Origin: Gautieria morchelliformis
Taxonomy: Eukaryota > Basidiomycota > Agaricomycetes > Gomphales > Gomphaceae
DNA length: 64,000 nucleotides
Assembly: GCA_015179125.1 (NCBI GenBank)
Contig: WHVA01000011.1
Location: 372,001 to 436,000, forward strand
Reading direction: 5' to 3'
Part shown: positions 46,525-58,437 of the stretch, one piece after another
Layout of the letters: every line of letters starts with the position of its first letter
How positions within the stretch are numbered: position 1 is the first letter of the stretch
The notes under the pieces: model-generated
Databases searched by the model: none
What the model was told of the DNA's origin: nothing
The model's input: only the letters and a program-made list of their open reading frames with translations
Made by a program: the position numbers and the translations under genes

Positions 46525-47576
46525 ATGTCGTCTTACCGCTCATTCGCCATTGTCGGATTCGGCACATCTGGTTCGCTACTAGCGAATGAATTCCTTCAGT
46601 CGCAAAAGAATGATAAATCTAGTGTTCGCGTCCTTACACGCTCGGTGAGCCATTTCCTAAGCGTTTGTCGAACTCACTAATTTAAAGATGTCACGGGATT
46701 TCAAACTCACAGAAAGACAAGCCAGAGCTGAAAGCACTGGCTTCGAAAGGGATCGACGTGTTTCCCGTTGACTACTCGTCGCTGGAATCCATCACCAATG
46801 CGTTGAAAGGTGTAGATGTCGTTTTCTCTGTCCTCCGCGACGACGGGCTGGACATCCAGACCAACGTTATCCGTGCTGCCAAGGATGCAAACGTGAAATT
46901 ATTTGTACCGAGCGAGTATGGGCGCAACACCCTCGAGGATAAATCCGAATGTACGTTCATAACCGAGTGACATTGGAGCTGCGAACTGATTTGCATGGTA
47001 ATTCAGATCTCAAGGCCAAAGTGGAGGCACATGGCCTTCTGAAAGAGCTCCAACTTCCCTATACGTTGTTCTTCACCGGCATATGGCCAGAGACGTTGTT
47101 TAAGGAACACGGCGGACCACTCGTAGGCATTGACTTTGAGGCTGGCAAGTTCCGACTGTTTGGGGACGGTAAAATGTAAGTCAAATTTGGGCCGTCTAAT
47201 CATCACCAGTTCGTTAACTTTGGGACTGGACAGACCGTATTCATGGACGTCGCCTCGCTCGATCTTCCCCTTCGTCCATCACGTCATAACCACTTTCGCG
47301 CCATCCCAACTTGAGAACAAAGTGTTCGAACTTGAAGGTGATAGGAAGAGTTTCCGGGAAATAATTGCCCTGTGGGAGGCCAAACATGGCAGACGCGCAG
47401 AGGTTACCGAGAACTCTCCGGAGGAGATACAGAGGTTCCTAGACGAACACCCAGGACCGTTTTTCAAGTTTTTTGTACACGTGTGGATGACCTACGGAGA
47501 GATGCTGGTCAGTGGAGAAGCCAATAAGTTGTGGCCGGAGTGGAAGCCTCTGAAGTGGGAAGATGTGATGCCCTGA
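46525..47576 (+). CDS. NmrA-like / isoflavone-reductase-like NAD(P)-binding protein
   Basis: Predicted cytosolic Rossmann-fold protein of 289 residues (atypical short-chain dehydrogenase, NmrA/PCBER type). Its substrate cannot be told; family members are reductases or redox-sensing regulators. Four exons (46525-46644, 46713-46950, 47007-47175, 47234-47576) with canonical 56-68 bp introns keep one frame. The N-terminus FAIVGFGTSGSLLANEF is a variant of the GxxGxxG dinucleotide motif. GVDVVFSVL, FVPSEYGRNT and LPYTLFFTGIWPET follow at the positions expected for the family. The C-terminal part (YGEMLVSGEANKLWP) forms the substrate side. It lies between a young LTR element and a retroelement relic, with no pathway neighbours. 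It appears intact. Confidence 0.88.
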
Positions 47577-48053
47577 AAAGTTAATCTCGGGAGTCGTGTA
47601 ATATTAATCCAAGTAATGGGAAGATAACAGCTAAATAACAAGTTAAAGAAAAACTTATTCAGATGTCACAGTGCCCATTTGGGCGAATGTTTTTATGTAC
47701 CTGTAACATAAAGTACGGGAGCAAGATTGGCAGCCCCAGTGGAATATCAGATACAACATTCTGAAATTGAATAACATGGACTCACTACCTCGGGAGGTGT
47801 ATCCTCAGAGGCAAAGAGGTCCAAGGTATATGTATTGAATGGCTGTACAATGAACAAAGTTGCGCCGGGCACGTCAAACGTAGAAACATCATGATCCCGG
47901 GCGTTGTCTGTTGCATCACTGTGACTACACGGAGATCCGGACTATCCAGGCAGTTTACTTAATAATAGAAAAGGCGCTGGTCATTCTGTATAATATCAGT
48001 TGACTTGGAGCCCTCGGAGTAATGGAGGGGACGAATTCCTTGAGCGGAACAGC
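47577..48053. other. intergenic
   Basis: 3' flank of the NmrA-like gene and outer flank of the tyrosine-recombinase retroelement relic. No feature seen. Confidence 0.5.
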
Positions 48054-49771
48054 TTAGAGTGGGGGAGTAAAGGGATATCGGCGCCTAGCGAGGCCGCCGC
48101 GCGGAAAAAAGTTGATCGAAGGCCGTAAAGGGGGTACAAGAATGAACAGAAGATGACGAAAGAAGAAAGGTTTTTCAGGAGGGAGCGTCAGACGCGGGGC
48201 GACCATGGATGAGAGCGTGCAACACGACGGGATACTTGCGAATATAGACTTTGAAGACATCGGGAGACCAACGTCCCATCCCTTGAATGACGTTATCGGG
48301 AACACCGGCAGGAGCGATGTCTGTAGCACCGCCGGAACGGAGCGAATGCCAACGTCGTCATCAAGGGTGGAACGGAGGCGGGTGACGAACCAGGCGGAGG
48401 TAGGGGTAGGCTCAGGATGAAACGGGAAGAAGGAGTCACGCGAAGCAGTATAGCGCTGCATAAAGAGAACGGGGTCGAGGGGGGAGTGAGGCTTCCGAAG
48501 AACAACTATTTTACTGCTGCCCACTACTAGATAGAATAAAAATTGCGTGAGAGTGAATTAATAGATAGCCTATATAGTGTAGTACACAAAAGATCTCTTC
48601 CCAGGGAGATCTCTGCAGTGAACTATTGGGGTTGACCTCTTCAGTGGGGCAGCTTTTTCTCTGCTAAGGAGCCAGGTAGTCATCCCAGGCTGCCTTAGAG
48701 GGAGCCACAATTGCATTGCAGTTCTTTCAGTGTTGACTTGCACTACTGGTGGCTGAAGGAGACATCTCCCCAGGACCAGGACCAGGACCAGGACCTTTTA
48801 CTGGAATTATTCCAGTTGGATAGCCGAAGAAGACTTGGATATTTTCATCAAAAAAATTTCGTTTGATAGAAACGGTCAGCTTCATGGAAGGGGAGCTGAA
48901 AGGAAAATTGGTCGGTAAGGAAATGCAGGGTGCAGCGTGAAATGATTTTCTTGGAGGGGCACTTAGAAGGGGATTGGATAGGGACATTGCTCCGAGGCGA
49001 AACAAAGCAGAAAAGCCAGTAAGCAACATAGAAAGAAAAAGAAGGTCGTCATTGGAAGGGGAGTTGTGGGCAGCGTGCAAAGCAGTAAGGTGTCCAGGGT
49101 GAGGGCACGCTTTTGATGAGGGATGGAAGAGCCGCGCAATTCGCGCATGCTACGAGGGAGCGGTAGACGATGGAGAAGCGCGAGCGGGGCGAACATTGGG
49201 AAAATGGGGTTCGAGGCAAATACAGATGTCGGTCGGACAAGTAAGCAGAGACAGAGGCCTTGATGTGATTGGACATAAAGACAACGAAAAAACTGGGTGT
49301 ATCGGGTGTGGGTTCAACGGGAAAAAACGATGTAGTTTGCAAAGGGAGAGATAGGATTGAAGGTGCGAGTTGTATGTGTGGAGAGTAGAAAGCTCAATGG
49401 CGTGGCCGAGTGCGACGGCGCGGTTCGCGGGGCCAGGCAGTCCGGCGGCTGCCGGTCGCACGTGACGGCATGCATTGAGTCACGCTGCAGCCCCATCGCA
49501 TCCCAAGGGGTTGAAAAAAGCGTATGCGCAACGCGGGGTGTAAGGACGCGGCGACGTGGAACAGGCCACGGGAAACAGCGTCGGCGACGGTGTTGTCAGC
49601 GCCAGGATGTGAAGCATGCGGAGAGACGCGAGTCTTCGAGGGTGAAGATGGTTCTGTTGAGATCTGAGATGACGTATCGCGATGCAATGACGCGTCGTAC
49701 TCACGTAGACAAAGGACCGAGATAATAGAAAGGCAAGGGACAAAGGAGGCAATTATAATTAGTACAAGCAT
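48054..49771 (-). mobile_element. tyrosine-recombinase retroelement relic (DIRS/Ngaro-like)
   Basis: Fossil. Minus-strand peptides show, in order, the end of an RNase H domain (GADNTVADAVSRGL) and then a tyrosine recombinase resembling those of agaricomycete DIRS/Ngaro-type elements (LHTYNSHLQSYLSLCKLH, DDLLFLSMLLTGFSALFRLG, and near the end a KVYIRKYPVVLHALI-type catalytic Tyr block). The reverse transcriptase is not in this piece. It is broken in several places and clearly old. A GGACCA-type mini-repeat lies at 48771-48796. Confidence 0.65.
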
Positions 49772-50250
49772 TCATGTATATAAGGCAGAGGTCGCTGCTG
49801 TACATCGAATCAACCCCCACGCTAACTTCGACCTATAGGTTCTGCCACTGCTGAGGCAGGTTCCTTGAGTGCAGGGCTGGGGAAGCGCAAGCAAGGTTGT
49901 GGAACTGGAACGCGATTACATTTACCTTTGCACAGCCCTTTGCATGTCAGCGCCGAGTTTCTGCCTCCACCATCGGTGCGGCAGAATTTGCATGACTTAC
50001 CTGAGGTTTAGTGCAGTTCTAAGGCTGTAGGCCGTAGGTCGAAGTGGTCGCACGTAAATCTTGTATCGTACTATGCTCGGTCTAACTGGTCAAACAACTT
50101 GCAATCTGGTCCGAATGACTGCGACTCGACAGAAAGCATTTGCTGTCACATAGCAGCCAGACGTACCTCGCAGAATCCATTTTGCCACCAATCGTTTCGA
50201 TACGGCGTGATCTTAGAAGAAAAGGGCTAAATTCTATTATCTCGACTGGC
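49772..50250. other. intergenic, 3' flank of RPN1
   Basis: Between the retroelement relic and the RPN1 stop. No convincing frame or repeat. Confidence 0.5.
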
Positions 50251-53200
50251 TTACAACTCCCTTGAGTCTTGTGTTTCCCATCCTGGGTTCTTTTGTAGAA
50301 TGACGAAACCTTCCAAGACGTGTGCAAATGGCAGGAATTCCTCAGTAGCCAGTTCCGCACGTTCCGTTGTACCCAGTCGAACAGGTGTCTGATGAGTTTG
50401 GAAACCGGAGATAGTACGCGGCTTGCCCGCCTGACCGACAACATCCACGGCCTGAGGAAAGGCGATCAGTCAAGAAGCACACGAGCAAGGCCTTGGAGCT
50501 TACCTGCCCCACTCGAACGGTCACGGGTATATTCACTAACTCTTCGTTCAGAGTGATCAAAAACCGTGGGTACATAGCGGTTACTAGAAAGTAGAGCATC
50601 CAATGATACTGGTCCAGTACGACTAGGAAAAGGCTCAATTCAACAATAAATGTTATTACAATAATGCTGACTCACAGGCTTTCGAGTCGGTGAATGCTGT
50701 AAGGGTAGCCAATAGCCCAGCGACAGCGGTACGACTCATTATTTGACGATCGCTGAAAAACGGGTTGATGCCGATCGTACCCTTGCCCATATGAACCAGG
50801 CCTTGCGCTATCCGCACCATGAACAAACAATCGGCCTCCTTATGATAGTAACCTGCCAGCTGGCGGAGCATCTGTGCTAACCGCGCGTTGTTGGATCCAG
50901 CGCCGACAAGACCCATCGCAAAAATAGCATTGAGCGCGACCTGCAAGTCATTGTCATGACTATATTTGGAAAGGGTGTCCAAGATGCCCAGTTGAGGATT
51001 GGAAGCGCTCAACAAACCCAAGGCAAGAGGGACGGTCTTTCGAATCACGGGCTCGCCGTAGTGCATCTGTGGGACAATGGTGAATAGCGAAGACCGAACG
51101 ATACAAAAAATACAAACCAGATGGTTGAACTGTCGCAGAGACATCTCTGCTCCCACATCCTCCCCCATCGCAACGAGAGCAATGCCGATAACGGCGAATG
51201 CTTGAAAAGTATCATCCTCCTTTTCCTTGTCAAGGTGTTCGTTGCAGTAATGGAGTAGACTCTGCACTTTCAAGACATTACTAGTGCCAGCAAAGGAGCA
51301 GACATCAACTAAGATCTGGGCCTGTTTTGATAAAGGATGAGGAATCGCTTTCAAGGTTTCGATAGTGGCATCTGAAGCATCCTGTCGACCTTTTCGAAAG
51401 AAATAAGAATCAAACAATCATAGAACACGGTGAAATTTACCCAGAAAGAGAAGTGCGAGTCCCAAGGCCATGAAGCGCGCCCACTTATCGCTTAACTGTG
51501 AATCTTCACGTTCCATGAGAGTCTGAAGTATCGTGCTAGTGACCTCATAATTGCAGCTCCCCACACCGATGAAACCTAAGGCCAGAGCGGAAAGAGAGGC
51601 AATTTCCATGGATACAGTATCGTCTGCAACATGGGGAAGTAATAGCGAGATCAGGTCTTCTCGATGGGAACCCGCGTACGCCAAACCAAGACTGCCAAGG
51701 ATGTATTCATAGATTCATCATTCGTAAGGAAGAACGCTCACCCTACAATGGCGCTTGTCTTAAGAGGGATACTTTTATTTCCGACATAGTCCCCCAGCAG
51801 CGCCAGAGCAGCATCAGCCTCCGTGCGCACACCAGAATTCAGAATGCCGGTCGCCAGGAGTGCACCGGCCTCATTTAAAGTCAGGCGAGAGGCTGAAAAT
51901 ATGATATATAAGGGATATACCTTGATATGCTCTTCGGACGAATATGTGTACTTGTCCACATGACTCAAACCAACGTCCGTATCCCATAGTAGGCTGAGAC
52001 CTAAACTCGCAGCGGCACTCATCATTCCTCGAGAGCGAAAATAAACGTTAGTTCGTAAGAACATCTGAATAGCCATACCATGATCTTTATTCTTGTAGAT
52101 CCAACTGTTGCCTTCTTCTGCCCCAACCATAAGTTTGTCGTTACCAAATCCAGCGTTGACGAATGCGTTGACGAAAGTTCCAGCAAGGTTTCCACGAGCA
52201 GAATCCACTGTCGTCGCGGTTCCTTACCCGCACCCACGCTTTCAGTAGCTGAGGAGTATAATACGGGATTAAAGGTGGCGAAACTCACGGACATTCTCCA
52301 GATGCGACTTGTAGATGTCCTCAAGAGATTTGGGCTCCATGACACCGAGTTCTTTACCATACTCACGAAAGTGTATTGATAATTGCGTATTACTGAGACA
52401 TTCGATGAGATCTTCGGATAATTCTTCCGAGTCACCATCCGGATTCTGGGGTTGACTCCATTCAAGAGGGATGTGTGCACGGGCCAGTAGGAAAGCAAGC
52501 TGGCGTCTCATTTGGCTGCGTACAGTCCGAAGTCAGTAAAAAAATGGAGTTGAACGCTCAGCTACGTCACATACGGATTAGCAGGAGAACGAAAATCTTT
52601 CTCTATGAGCTCCGGATCACCCAATCGGATAGCAATAGCTAGAGCGTCTGGGATCTTGTTGTGCTTAATATATATATCGTGTGCCGTTCTGAGAAACGCA
52701 ACATCGTCTGGTGGAGGTAAGAAGTTGACGCAACTTACCCACCACCGAATTAATATTTAGCAGAACAAGTGCTACAATGCAGAAACACTGCTGACCTGAG
52801 CATATAAGCACAAACTCGAGCAAAAGTGTCGCCGTTCACCAAGTTGCTGATTGTATTCACACTTTCCAGCTCCTCCAAAAGATCCACCGCGTCTGCCTCT
52901 GCATTATGCCCGATCAAGAATTTAGCACACTGTATGCCAAGGTCCAGAAGCTCAGCAGTATCTTGGCCAGCTTCTGAACGGATTGCAAATTCCGAACCCA
53001 GTTCTGCCGAGAGATGGCGAATATATTCATGGCCCCAAGAGCCGGGTTCAGATGGAGATTCCGACGCAGAGGCAGATAAGAGTCGATAATGGAGAGTGCC
53101 ACGGGGTTGAGTATCGGAGTACGTCATAGCAAGCACACTGAGAATATCTGCAAATAAACTCTACGAACGGCGTGTGAATAAGTTTCGTGTATCAGCACTT

Positions 53201-53672
53201 ATTGAAGGGCACCTTTTCCTCAGATGGAGGCCATTGCTCGTGTAATAGTTGCAAATCAGGATAATGTGGTCTGAGGAACTTGAGTGGCTTTGGAACAGAG
53301 GTCATTGAAGATGTGGAAGTCCGTATGAGTGTACGAAGTGTTTCCAAGGCTGGACGGTGTAAAGGCGCGGTAGATTCCTGTGAGGCTGACAATGAAGCTT
53401 GAATGTGTAGGACGTGGGCAGACGAAACTTACTTTCAACCGTTCGACCAACATTTCCAGTTCATTTTTGAGCTGTTGGTCTTCCTCTGACTATAGTAGGG
53501 TCTAGTAAACGTCACATTCCTGCAACTGATCACTCACTAGCTCCTCGCCATCCTCTAGCTTTGCAGCGTCTTTGAGTGATTCTTTAGTTTTTCCCTTATC
53601 ATCCTCCACGTCTTTCTTTTTCTTCTTGGGATCGTCAGATGGGACTGTTACAGGTAATGGTGGTGCAGGCAT
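50251..53672 (-). CDS. RPN1: 26S proteasome regulatory subunit RPN1 (PSMD2)
   Basis: Scaffold of the 19S base, in cytosol and nucleus. It receives ubiquitin receptors, UBL shuttle factors and Ubp6, and packs against the Rpt ATPases. The model is 906 residues, close to the family norm. Its 14 exons all agree in phase: 53672-53538, 53489-53433, 53377-53213, 53160-52796, 52733-52575, 52515-52289, 52222-52079, 52027-51921, 51869-51742, 51691-51441, 51389-51118, 51066-50676, 50622-50504, 50451-50251. Landmarks in order: a Lys/Asp-rich N-terminus, [64 protein letters not shown], the proteasome/cyclosome repeats ([43 protein letters not shown]) and the C-terminal [20 protein letters not shown]. The start is the first ATG; an upstream TTG is in frame. 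Thirteen introns in a housekeeping gene is usual here. Confidence 0.97.
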
Positions 53673-53732
53673 GAAGGACGCTGACGCGTCCAAATAAGCG
53701 CCCGCTGTGATTTGAAAGTCCGACAGGCATCA

Positions 53733-53740
53733 TATAAATA
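53733..53740 (+). promoter_or_regulatory. TATA box on the plus strand
   Basis: TATAAATA lies 61 bp upstream of RPN1's start but faces away from it. About 75 bp downstream is an ATG followed at once by GTGAGT (53813-53821). This suggests a divergent transcription unit towards LIN1. Confidence 0.5.
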
Positions 53741-55055
53741 GGCGCTAGCCTTGGAAAGTTTTCTCGCGCCTGCTTCTTCTAACGCTGTAACATTATTCTC
53801 CTACAGTACAGTATGGTGAGTGGTCTCTACGTCCAGGGTACATGTGCCCTCGGGCACTGTGATGATCCTATAATCAGTTCTGCTTCCGAATGGCAGCATG
53901 CCTTGTGGATACCTCAAAATGCCAAAACATATTTCTGATCTTTTTCTTTCCTTCATTTGGCCTTCTCTCTTGTTTCTCATGCCATGTTTACCTTGTCTAG
54001 ATGTTCTCTGCTATGCCATTGAGACGTAGAGTGTTGTAGGTCTGAGTGATTGGTTTAGACACGCACCTGGTATGTGCTTATTCTCCTTTTATCGCTGGAG
54101 GACGAAAACATAGTCAATCCATTCGTTGAAAAAATCCGTCCGCCGTCTTGTTTTCTCATCCAACCAGTTCTGCGTTTTGTAGGATTGTCATTGGATGCAG
54201 GTCGGAAGATGGGGGAATATGAAACCATCGGCTTTCTGATTCATCCTTTGCACCTTCGAAATCTTACTCTGGGCTAACCCACTCAATATTTTAGATTATC
54301 TACTATTTACATGTCTCATATGTGCTGCGACTTTGAAATTAACCCATGTCCGTTCAGTGGTTATTTGTGAGTTCTCATTGTCCTCGCCCAAATTGCTGTG
54401 AAGATACTTTCATAAACGAGTTGGTGACGCCAGGATCCTTGATCTTCGGATGAGCCATATCTCACATGCACTACCAACGGAGCATATCCTCTGTTTTTCT
54501 ATACTGCGTGGCTGACCTTTCTGCGTATCTTTCAAGGCTTGTTTCCATTGTAACGGTAACACGGTGACTAGGACAGGTTGGTGTGATCTCTCTGGTACTC
54601 TACCTCGTGACGACTATGTTAGTGGGCGACTGTGACTGTATGAGCCCTATCGCTAACACTCACCACCCGCTGAAGGCCTTTCTTTATAATATTGTATGTT
54701 CGTATGGACTGACGTATTTTTGCATTTCGCAGAGCCGAGCCTCTCATGTCGTTCTTTTACAAGAAAGGTGACTATCGTCCCAAACTTTGTTGCCTGTGAT
54801 GTTTTCAATACAAGCATATGTCCTATTCCCCATGAGGAAAACACACCTGGGCATTCGCCCCCTGAGGCTCTAATTTCAGATCGTGTTATAAGATTTTTTT
54901 ACTGACTTCGATTTAATTTCTAGGTACTCCTCCCCCTTTATAGATCTCATTTGTAAAATATGTAGTGCACCCAAAGTATTAGAAAATATTGCCTCGAGCT
55001 TTCGTTCTTAGCGTGACCGAATAGTCACGTGCTTCTCAAGATCACCCACAACTTC
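53741..55055 (+). ncRNA. possible spliced non-coding or short-exon gene (uncertain)
   Basis: Between RPN1 and LIN1 there are many donor/acceptor-like words but no long frame. Two segments look like box C/D snoRNAs: C box GTGATGA at 53859-53865 with D box CTGA at 53935-53938, and GTGATGT at 54796-54802 with CTGA at 54862-54865 and a 3-bp closing stem. A short hydrophobic peptide frame (about 54583-54700) could instead be an exon of a small membrane protein. Neither reading is secure. Confidence 0.3.
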
Positions 55056-56337
55056 ATGTCATCAAAGTCTACCCGAAAGCGAACAGCTGCTAAGAACGAG
55101 CCACTTGGTTCTGACGCGACAGGGGAGCCTAAAACTAAACGTACACGATTTGTGTCCCCCAGTTCAGAACCTGTCAACTTTGAGGAGCAGGTTGACGCCA
55201 CACTCGAGAATCCATCTGCTGCTAGAAAAGGGCGCGTCAAAACTGAGGGCTACGACTCTGACTCAAGTGATGATGGAGAGGGCGTTGTTGAGTCGCGCAA
55301 GAAGTCCGCAAAAAAGGACGAGGACGACGATGAGGATATGTTTGCCATGGGAGAGAAGAATGACGCTGAGGATCAAAACAAAAAGAGAGGGAAGGACTTT
55401 CTCAAACTAGGAGACATCGAGGGACAGGTGTTTGCAGATGACAAGCCGGCTCGCGGGTCCGCTGATGAGATGTCCAGCGAAGAGGACGAGCCGGAAGACG
55501 AAGATGACGCGGAACGACGCAAGAAAGCCGGAATGGGTTATGAGCTCAGCAGCTTTAATATGCGCGAGGAGATGGAAGAAGGTAAATTTGATGCAGACGG
55601 CACGTTTTTAAGGACATTCGATCCGCACGGCGTTCATGATCGTTGGATGGAGGGGGTGGATGAGCGGGAGATTAAAAAAGCTAGACGGAATAAAAAGATG
55701 CGCGAACGCGAGGAGCGGGAGAGGATTCAGAAAGAGGAAGATGACGCTGTGGGTAAGGAGGACGCGGAGAGGGAACTGGTGGGGTATCTTCACAAAGGGG
55801 AAACTGTCCTGGAGGCGCTGCAACGTCTGGGTGTCGCTGCAAAAAAGAATAAAAATAAACAGTGCGTCCCCTCGCCACACTGGAGCTGTATTTCCTGCCG
55901 ACGCATCATCCAATAGTCCTCTGCCAAAGAAATCGTTGCACGCAATGGAGCTCGACCCAACACGTGCCCTACCAACCAGCACGTCGCCCATACAAGATTC
56001 AATCACGCGCATTACAGATCTCGCGTCCATTCTGATGTCACTTGGTAATACCGACATCTATTCATCTCAGTACGAGCAACTCCTTCGTTCCGTTCGCGCG
56101 GCAGCAGTTGTATCTCCAGACTGGGTCCCACCAAGTCAAAGTGTTCAGTATGAATTTTGCTGGGTATCACCAGATCAGGATGGGAGTGGGGATCAGGCTC
56201 AGGTATATGGTCCATATCAACCTGAAGAGATGTTTACATGGCATGGGGCAAAATACTTCGGCGACGAAGGCGAAAAGGTCCGCGTGAGGAAGATCGGGGA
56301 GAATGGCTGGCATGAATGGGATGAGGTCATGATCTAA
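55056..56337 (+). CDS. LIN1: LIN1/CD2BP2-like GYF-domain splicing factor
   Basis: Nuclear U5 snRNP-associated protein. In yeast and mammals the GYF domain binds the U5 component Dib1/U5-15K and proline-rich partners during tri-snRNP maturation. The model has 408 residues in two exons (55056-55861, 55917-56337) around a 55-bp intron. The N-terminal half is highly charged and disordered, with basic (STRKRTAAKNE) and acidic (DEDDDEDM, SSEEDEPEDEDDAE) runs. The family-typical block KFDADGTFLRTFDPHGVHDR and a Lys/Arg/Glu-rich helix lie in the middle. The C-terminal 64 residues form the GYF domain (YEFCWVSP, YGPYQPEEMFTWH). The start at 55056 is the first ATG. The gene follows RPN1 divergently. Confidence 0.92.
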
Positions 56338-56573
56338 TGTATTACTGAAACTACTTTGTGAGTGGTGCCTCCTATGATCGTCACTCCATTGGACTCATGC
56401 GATTCAAGCTTGTATGTGTGGTCATATGGAGTGTATGATTATGCTGTACTTTCTTAATCTCAGACACTGTGGGGATGTTCGCTCTGTAGCTCAGGTTCCA
56501 TTCCAGAATCGACAAGACAGCGGACAAAGTTTGCAATAGAACTTTAGAAGACGCATGCGTGAATAGAATATAT

Positions 56574-58244
56574 CTATTCCTCCATGACTACATCCCCACC
56601 CACAGGAACGTCATCACCCTGAACTACATCTAACGATCCCATGGGGCGCCATACATTCCCATAGGTGGATCGCCACAACCTTACTTTTCCATCGTTGCCG
56701 GCGGAAGTCAGCACTGTCCTATTTGATGCCAAACGCTCAACATCCCATAAGGCCCTTATAACTCAACCTACTCACCCAGTAACATTCCATTCCACCCTGC
56801 CCACTGGACTTCTATGTTCGTCAAAGTCTGCCACCACGGTAGCACTCCATACGTTGCCATTTGCTTCAACGCCTGGCTCATCTGCCTCTGGTTCTGGTGG
56901 TCGTACTTTCCATATCCTAACACGACCGTCTCGTCCACCAGTGGCAATCAAGTGGTAGGATCGTCCGCATGAAGGTGCCCACGCAACAGAGGTTATCGCA
57001 AATGGCTCATTATGGTACTCACGCTCACGCTCACTTCGCCGAGGTTGAGCTGTATTACTTGGTGAGGCACGTTGCGACTGTGGCCGCGAGTTGGGTGGAA
57101 GGTCATTAACAGCTGAGAGGGGGCTCTTGGGAGGCCTTGGATCAAGGATGAGCACGGCTTTGGGGCGCTGGGCGGGAGGGAATTGTATAATCTAGAGGAT
57201 GTTGTGTGAGTTGTGCGGTCGAGACCGTGAACGCGAAGGAGATATACTTTCACAATCCCATTGGTACCACACGTCACAGCACACACTTCACCCCAGTATC
57301 CTTCTTTGCACCAGCTTAAATCCCATCCCCCATCGGCCTCACGATTGCCAGTACCCGGGCGTGCAGGCCCTGCGCCTGATGGGTTCAAGGTCGCAGCAGC
57401 CATGTAAGGACTCGTAGAACCACCACTTTGCGGTGTAGATAGGGTGCTTGACGTAGCCGCAGGTACTACACCAATTGGCTCAGATGCCACTGGGGTAACG
57501 TCAACGCCGGCATTTGCATCTGTGGTGGACGGCGTCACTGATGTCATCAACGGTAGAGACGGAACGTCCTGATCCTCCACGAGTGACCACGTAAGTGATG
57601 TAGGAGAATTAGTAGTACTTGGGCCTGCCTCCAGGCATTCGTACAACCTCAAGTGATTATCTGTCGAAATGGAGGCCTGGGAACTGTTGGTTATCGCAGT
57701 TATCACTAGCACGGCAAACGCACGAATTTCATGCCAAAGTCTTTTGGTGCCCATTCTACAGTCCGCACGCTTCCTTTGGCCTCTGTGAGCAATGCACGTT
57801 CGACCCACCGTTCGCCGCCCCGTCCGCTAGATCCAATGCCATTTAATGTGTGCTCGTTTGTATCGGGGGAGAACGCTCCCAGACGCGCACGGTGCGGTCA
57901 AAAGAACTGGAAAGGATAAATTGGCCATTTTGTGGATGTGCCCATGAGAGTCTGGAGATTGCAGCATCGTGAGCCTGCAGATACTATATGTCAAGTAACA
58001 CAAGCGCGTCGCAACTGGTACATACATACCCTCCATTCGTCCTCTACGGTCCACTCCCCTGTTTGCTCGTCAAGCCTCCATATTTTTACTCTGATCACGC
58101 GGCATAAAATAACAGTTGGTTAACCATTAGAACAGCATACCTTTGGTCTAACCCGGCTGTCGCCAGTCTGGTGCCATAGAAATCATACGCCGCGTCACAT
58201 ATCAGATCTGCGTGCGCGTTTTGAATGAGGTTAGTTTGGATCAT
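56574..58244 (-). CDS. SEH1: SEH1 nucleoporin / SEACAT WD40 protein (one-base frameshift in exon 3)
   Basis: Beta-propeller subunit shared by the Nup84/Y complex of the nuclear pore and the SEA/GATOR2 complex that signals amino-acid status to TORC1. Six exons: 58244-58141, 58090-58030, 57974-57724, 57676-57248, 57191-56776, 56718-56574. Landmarks: HADLICDAAYDFYGTRLATA, VKIWRLDEQTGEW, AHDAAISRLSWAHPQNGQF, SSSFDRTVRVWERS, ISTDNHLRLYECLE, WCKEGYWGEVCAVTCG, GRDGRVRIWKV, LTSAGNDGKVRLWRS. A low-complexity insert (about residues 170-250) enlarges one propeller loop; the protein is ~468 residues. Exon 3 is one base short: frames before and after the G run 57865-57869 only connect if one base is added. 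Such a lesion in a housekeeping gene points to sequencing error, though a real allele cannot be excluded. Confidence 0.9.
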
Positions 58245-58437
58245 GAATCACGAAGAACGTGTCCCCGTTAACTCGGTCACGATGCGCAGAGGAAATACTG
58301 CTAAGGAAAAGAAGCGCTTCAATCTCAACGCCCACTGGTGTCCATGCCTAACGTGCAAGGAAACATTGATGATTGATACAACAAGAATTACGCCATGGCC
58401 TGGCTCTTTAGGCTAAACATGTACGTACAGAGATGAA

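Noticed and set aside
53673-53693. Seven-residue N-terminal extension of RPN1
   Set aside because: It would start at TTG; the in-frame ATG at 53672 is the first standard start.
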